Assembly: GCA_036939755.1 (NCBI GenBank)
Contig: JALLAZ010000125.1
Coordinates: 1-41,860 of the forward strand
Origin: Stephanodiscus triporus
Taxonomy: Eukaryota; Bacillariophyta; Thalassiosirophyceae; Thalassiosirales; Thalassiosiraceae
Direction: 5' to 3'
Length of the DNA: 41,860 bases
Part shown: piece after piece, positions 40,010 to 41,860 of the stretch
Numbering within the stretch: the stretch's first letter is position 1
How the letters are laid out: every line of letters starts with the position of its first letter
The notes under the pieces: model-generated
What the model saw: only the letters and a program-made list of their open reading frames with translations
The model's database searches: none
Told to the model about the DNA's origin: nothing
Translations under genes and position numbers: made by a program

Positions 40010-40284
40010 TATCACACCTTTTTTCATTCCTTTCTCTTCACCTGGGACTTTTCAATCTGTATCACACCTGGTTTTTCTGTAGTTTCTATTTATATCACAC
40101 CTGCGCTGATTTTTCCTCTCATATATCACACCTATCGCTAAAATTTATTCCTCGTTACACTGGGTTCTTTTTACCATATGTCTGTTTCACCAGCAATGAA
40201 AATACCCTTTAATTATTTCAAGTGATTTGTTTTGCATTTTAAAATCTCTCACTTTGTCATGCTACCCAGTATTATATCACACCT
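40010..40284. repeat. Cluster of five TATCACACCT motifs, same orientation
   Basis: Exact copies at 40010-40019, 40060-40069, 40093-40102, 40124-40133 and 40275-40284, spaced 50, 33, 31 and 151 bases apart, plus a near copy (TACACACCT) at 39981. Reverse-oriented relatives (GTGTGATA/GTGATATT) occur near 41395-41410 and 41514-41590. Confidence 0.85.
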
Positions 40285-40383
40285 ATCATTACTTTCACTT
40301 CAATTGTTTGCTGACAAATCAGGGCTTACTTTACTAATGTTACGTATTATGTGTGGCAAGGCGGGGTGCACGGTTGCCGCCTC

Positions 40384-41190
40384 TCAAATCAACCTCATTA
40401 CCGTGGTTGTGATGGCCAACACCTCCTCCAGTATCCCCATTGCGATCGACCTCATCACATCCTCTCCTCCACCTCGCGCAAGCAGAGAACCGTTCTTGAC
40501 GCCATGTATTGCCATGAGCGGAATGATCACGCAGTTGATGGCAAGCTTCCTCCACAGGATGATGTCCATTTCCTCATTGAATGATGCATGCATTGCAACC
40601 CATCTGATCAATTTTCTGGAGTCCATGAGCTCAAGATCGCAACACGTTGTCTATCCGATCCCAGCATAGGTGATGTCGTAGTGCCCCACGTCATCGTCGT
40701 TGTTGTTGTCGTTGTTGTTGTCATTGTCGGTCGTCATTGCAGTCCTTGTTGTCCTCCTTCTTCCCCCTTGTTGAGGAGGGCCGATTCCTGTAGGTGCTGT
40801 GGGTTGCGGTGCCAAGGACGATACGCACCCCATCTGCGTTCATCCCAAATGACGCGCACCATTCTCCCTACATCTGTACCTGTCGTACACGGCGTCGTGT
40901 ATCGTGAGCGCACCATTCAATAGTATTATCACCACGGCGTCATTGTTGTTGTGATTAAGATGCCGCCATATCCCATCGAGCATGTTGATTGTGTCATTTG
41001 CCTTGGTGCAAAGCAGCAGTTGCTGTATTGTTGCCAGTCCTTGTCCTCCTCCTCCCGTGCCACCCCTCTCTTCCCCTCCTCCATTGTGTGCAGTCAGCCC
41101 TTGATGTTGCAATGCTGATGATGCATCCTTGATTGCAATTGTCGTCCAACAACGATGATGGTGGGCGTCGCACCACCATGCGCACAATCC
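40384..41190 (-). pseudogene. Ketopantoate reductase-like (PanE/ApbA) gene, disrupted
   Basis: Minus-strand segments line up with 2-dehydropantoate 2-reductase in order. First comes QLLLCTKANDTINMLDGIW followed by DAVVIILLNGAL (about 41040-40910), the end of the Rossmann domain. Next is ADGVRIVLGTATHSTYRN in a shifted frame (about 40840-40785). Then GHYDITYAGIG, a stop at 40651-40653, and MDSRKLIRWVAMHAS. Last is LWRKLAINCVIIPLMAIHGVKNGSLL (to 40384), the C-terminal domain signature. A one-base shift lies near 40838. An Asn/Asp-rich run interrupts the middle. The N-terminal nucleotide-binding glycines were not identified. The intact enzyme makes pantoate for coenzyme A using NADPH. Introns could explain some breaks; decay is more likely. 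Confidence 0.5.
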
Positions 41191-41212
41191 ACCAATGTGT
41201 AGCCATTCGTCG

Positions 41213-41860
41213 TCAATGCCATATGGCAGGGGTCCCGCACACGGCGCGGCGGCAACCCCTATGGAGGATGATTTGCTGGGGGAAGCCTAAGATGGGGAGG
41301 GGGAGGAGGGGTGCAGGAGGCGGTATGATTTGAGAGTGGTGATCTTTTACGGGAGGCACAGCAGCATTGGAGGTGTGTGCGATTTCTATGCCAGATTTAT
41401 GGTGGGTGTGATAGATTAATTGCCGCATTTTCTTTGACAAGAAGGGGGGAAATTGCCAAAAGGCACTTTCTGATGCGCCCGAACAGGTGTTATAGAAGAA
41501 ATGGACGAATACGCTAGTGTGATTTTCCAGCCTATTAACAGGCGTGCATGTGATATTTTAGCCTAATTTTTGAGCTAGTGTGATATTTGACAGGTAAAAC
41601 TATCAAATTGTATAAATGAACTAGCAAAAACAGCCTCACAAAAGCCAAAAATTGATATAACATTTAGATTGTTGCTTAGTTCACTAAACTTGAACTTTGT
41701 TGGACTTAATTACCTGAGAAGCATTTAAATGTTAAGCCAAATTTTGATACAAAATTAATTGCTTCTTTTGAAACAATAAATAGTAAACACAAAAGGGGTT
41801 GACTATATGCACAAGCGACGAATTTGTACCATCTCTTTAGTCGGATGGCGCTCTGACTTT
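41213..41860. other. AT-rich right edge with degenerate GTGATATT motifs
   Basis: Past the ketopantoate-reductase relic, 41213-41440 may contain further decayed N-terminal coding sequence but no motif is readable. 41460-41600 holds TAGTGTGATTTT, CATGTGATATTTT and TAGTGTGATATTTG, inverted relatives of the left cluster. The remainder to 41860 is AT-rich with nothing recognised. Confidence 0.45.

Overview
The window is nuclear DNA from a microbial eukaryote, most likely a centric diatom (Thalassiosirales-like). The reasons are the short GT-AG introns (mostly 70-150 nt), closely packed genes on both strands, plastid presequences with an ASAFAP-like motif, helicase-associated-domain proteins, half-RING proteins of a diatom-typical style, and piggyBac-type elements. 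Taxonomy is an inference from gene content only. Exon joins given here were worked out by eye from splice sites, reading phase and protein family expectations.

Layout. 0.3-3.7 kb: acidic half-RING protein with a C-terminal propeller-like repeat region (+). 3.9-4.9 kb: Nudix hydrolase of the IPP-isomerase-like type (-). 5.2-7.2 kb: four-exon NDR/LATS-family AGC kinase (+). 7.3-8.5 kb: two-exon patatin-like protein (-). 8.6-10.0 kb: helicase-associated-domain protein (+). 10.3-11.6 kb: secreted or membrane-anchored protein of unknown family (+). 11.8-14.2 kb: a decayed zone holding a frameshifted ubiquitin-like gene, a 0.25-kb tandem duplication, a helicase-associated pseudogene with two nonsense codons, and an 18-bp minisatellite. 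14.7-16.1 kb: Gln/Asn/His-rich coiled-coil protein (-). 16.7-19.6 kb: SPX-GDPD fusion (+). 20.0-21.9 kb: nuclear actin-related protein, ARP4-like (-). 22.1-27.0 kb: three neighbouring genes with ubiquitin/p97-type domains (PDZ-PUB, UBL-PUB-UBX, half-RING plus UBL-like). 27.6-28.3 kb: TMCO1 (-). 28.6-29.4 kb: membrane-anchored thioredoxin-fold protein (+). 29.5-30.9 kb: arogenate/prephenate dehydrogenase (-). 31.2-31.4 kb: minisatellite with an assembly ambiguity. 31.5-33.0 kb: plastid phosphoglycolate phosphatase (-).

From about 33.4 kb to the end the window is mobile-element territory. It contains a perfect 16-bp hairpin. It then has a 2.6-kb cassette bounded by ~300-bp inverted repeats whose arms each carry a start codon for an inward-reading gene. 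Next comes a degenerate piggyBac-like transposon with a SAP-like N-terminus and recognisable terminal inverted repeats. Last is a broken ketopantoate-reductase-like gene lying between clusters of a TATCACACCT motif in opposite orientations.

Functional themes. Several genes fit ubiquitin/p97 proteostasis (two PUB proteins, UBX, UBL, half-RING proteins, ER-resident TMCO1). Plastid or secretory metabolism is represented by phosphoglycolate phosphatase, the Nudix protein and arogenate dehydrogenase. Signalling and phosphate handling are represented by the NDR/LATS kinase and SPX-GDPD. Eukaryotic neighbours need not be functionally linked. The two leading candidates for something undescribed are the inverted-repeat cassette at 33.8-36.4 kb and the PUB/UBX/UBL neighbourhood at 22-27 kb.
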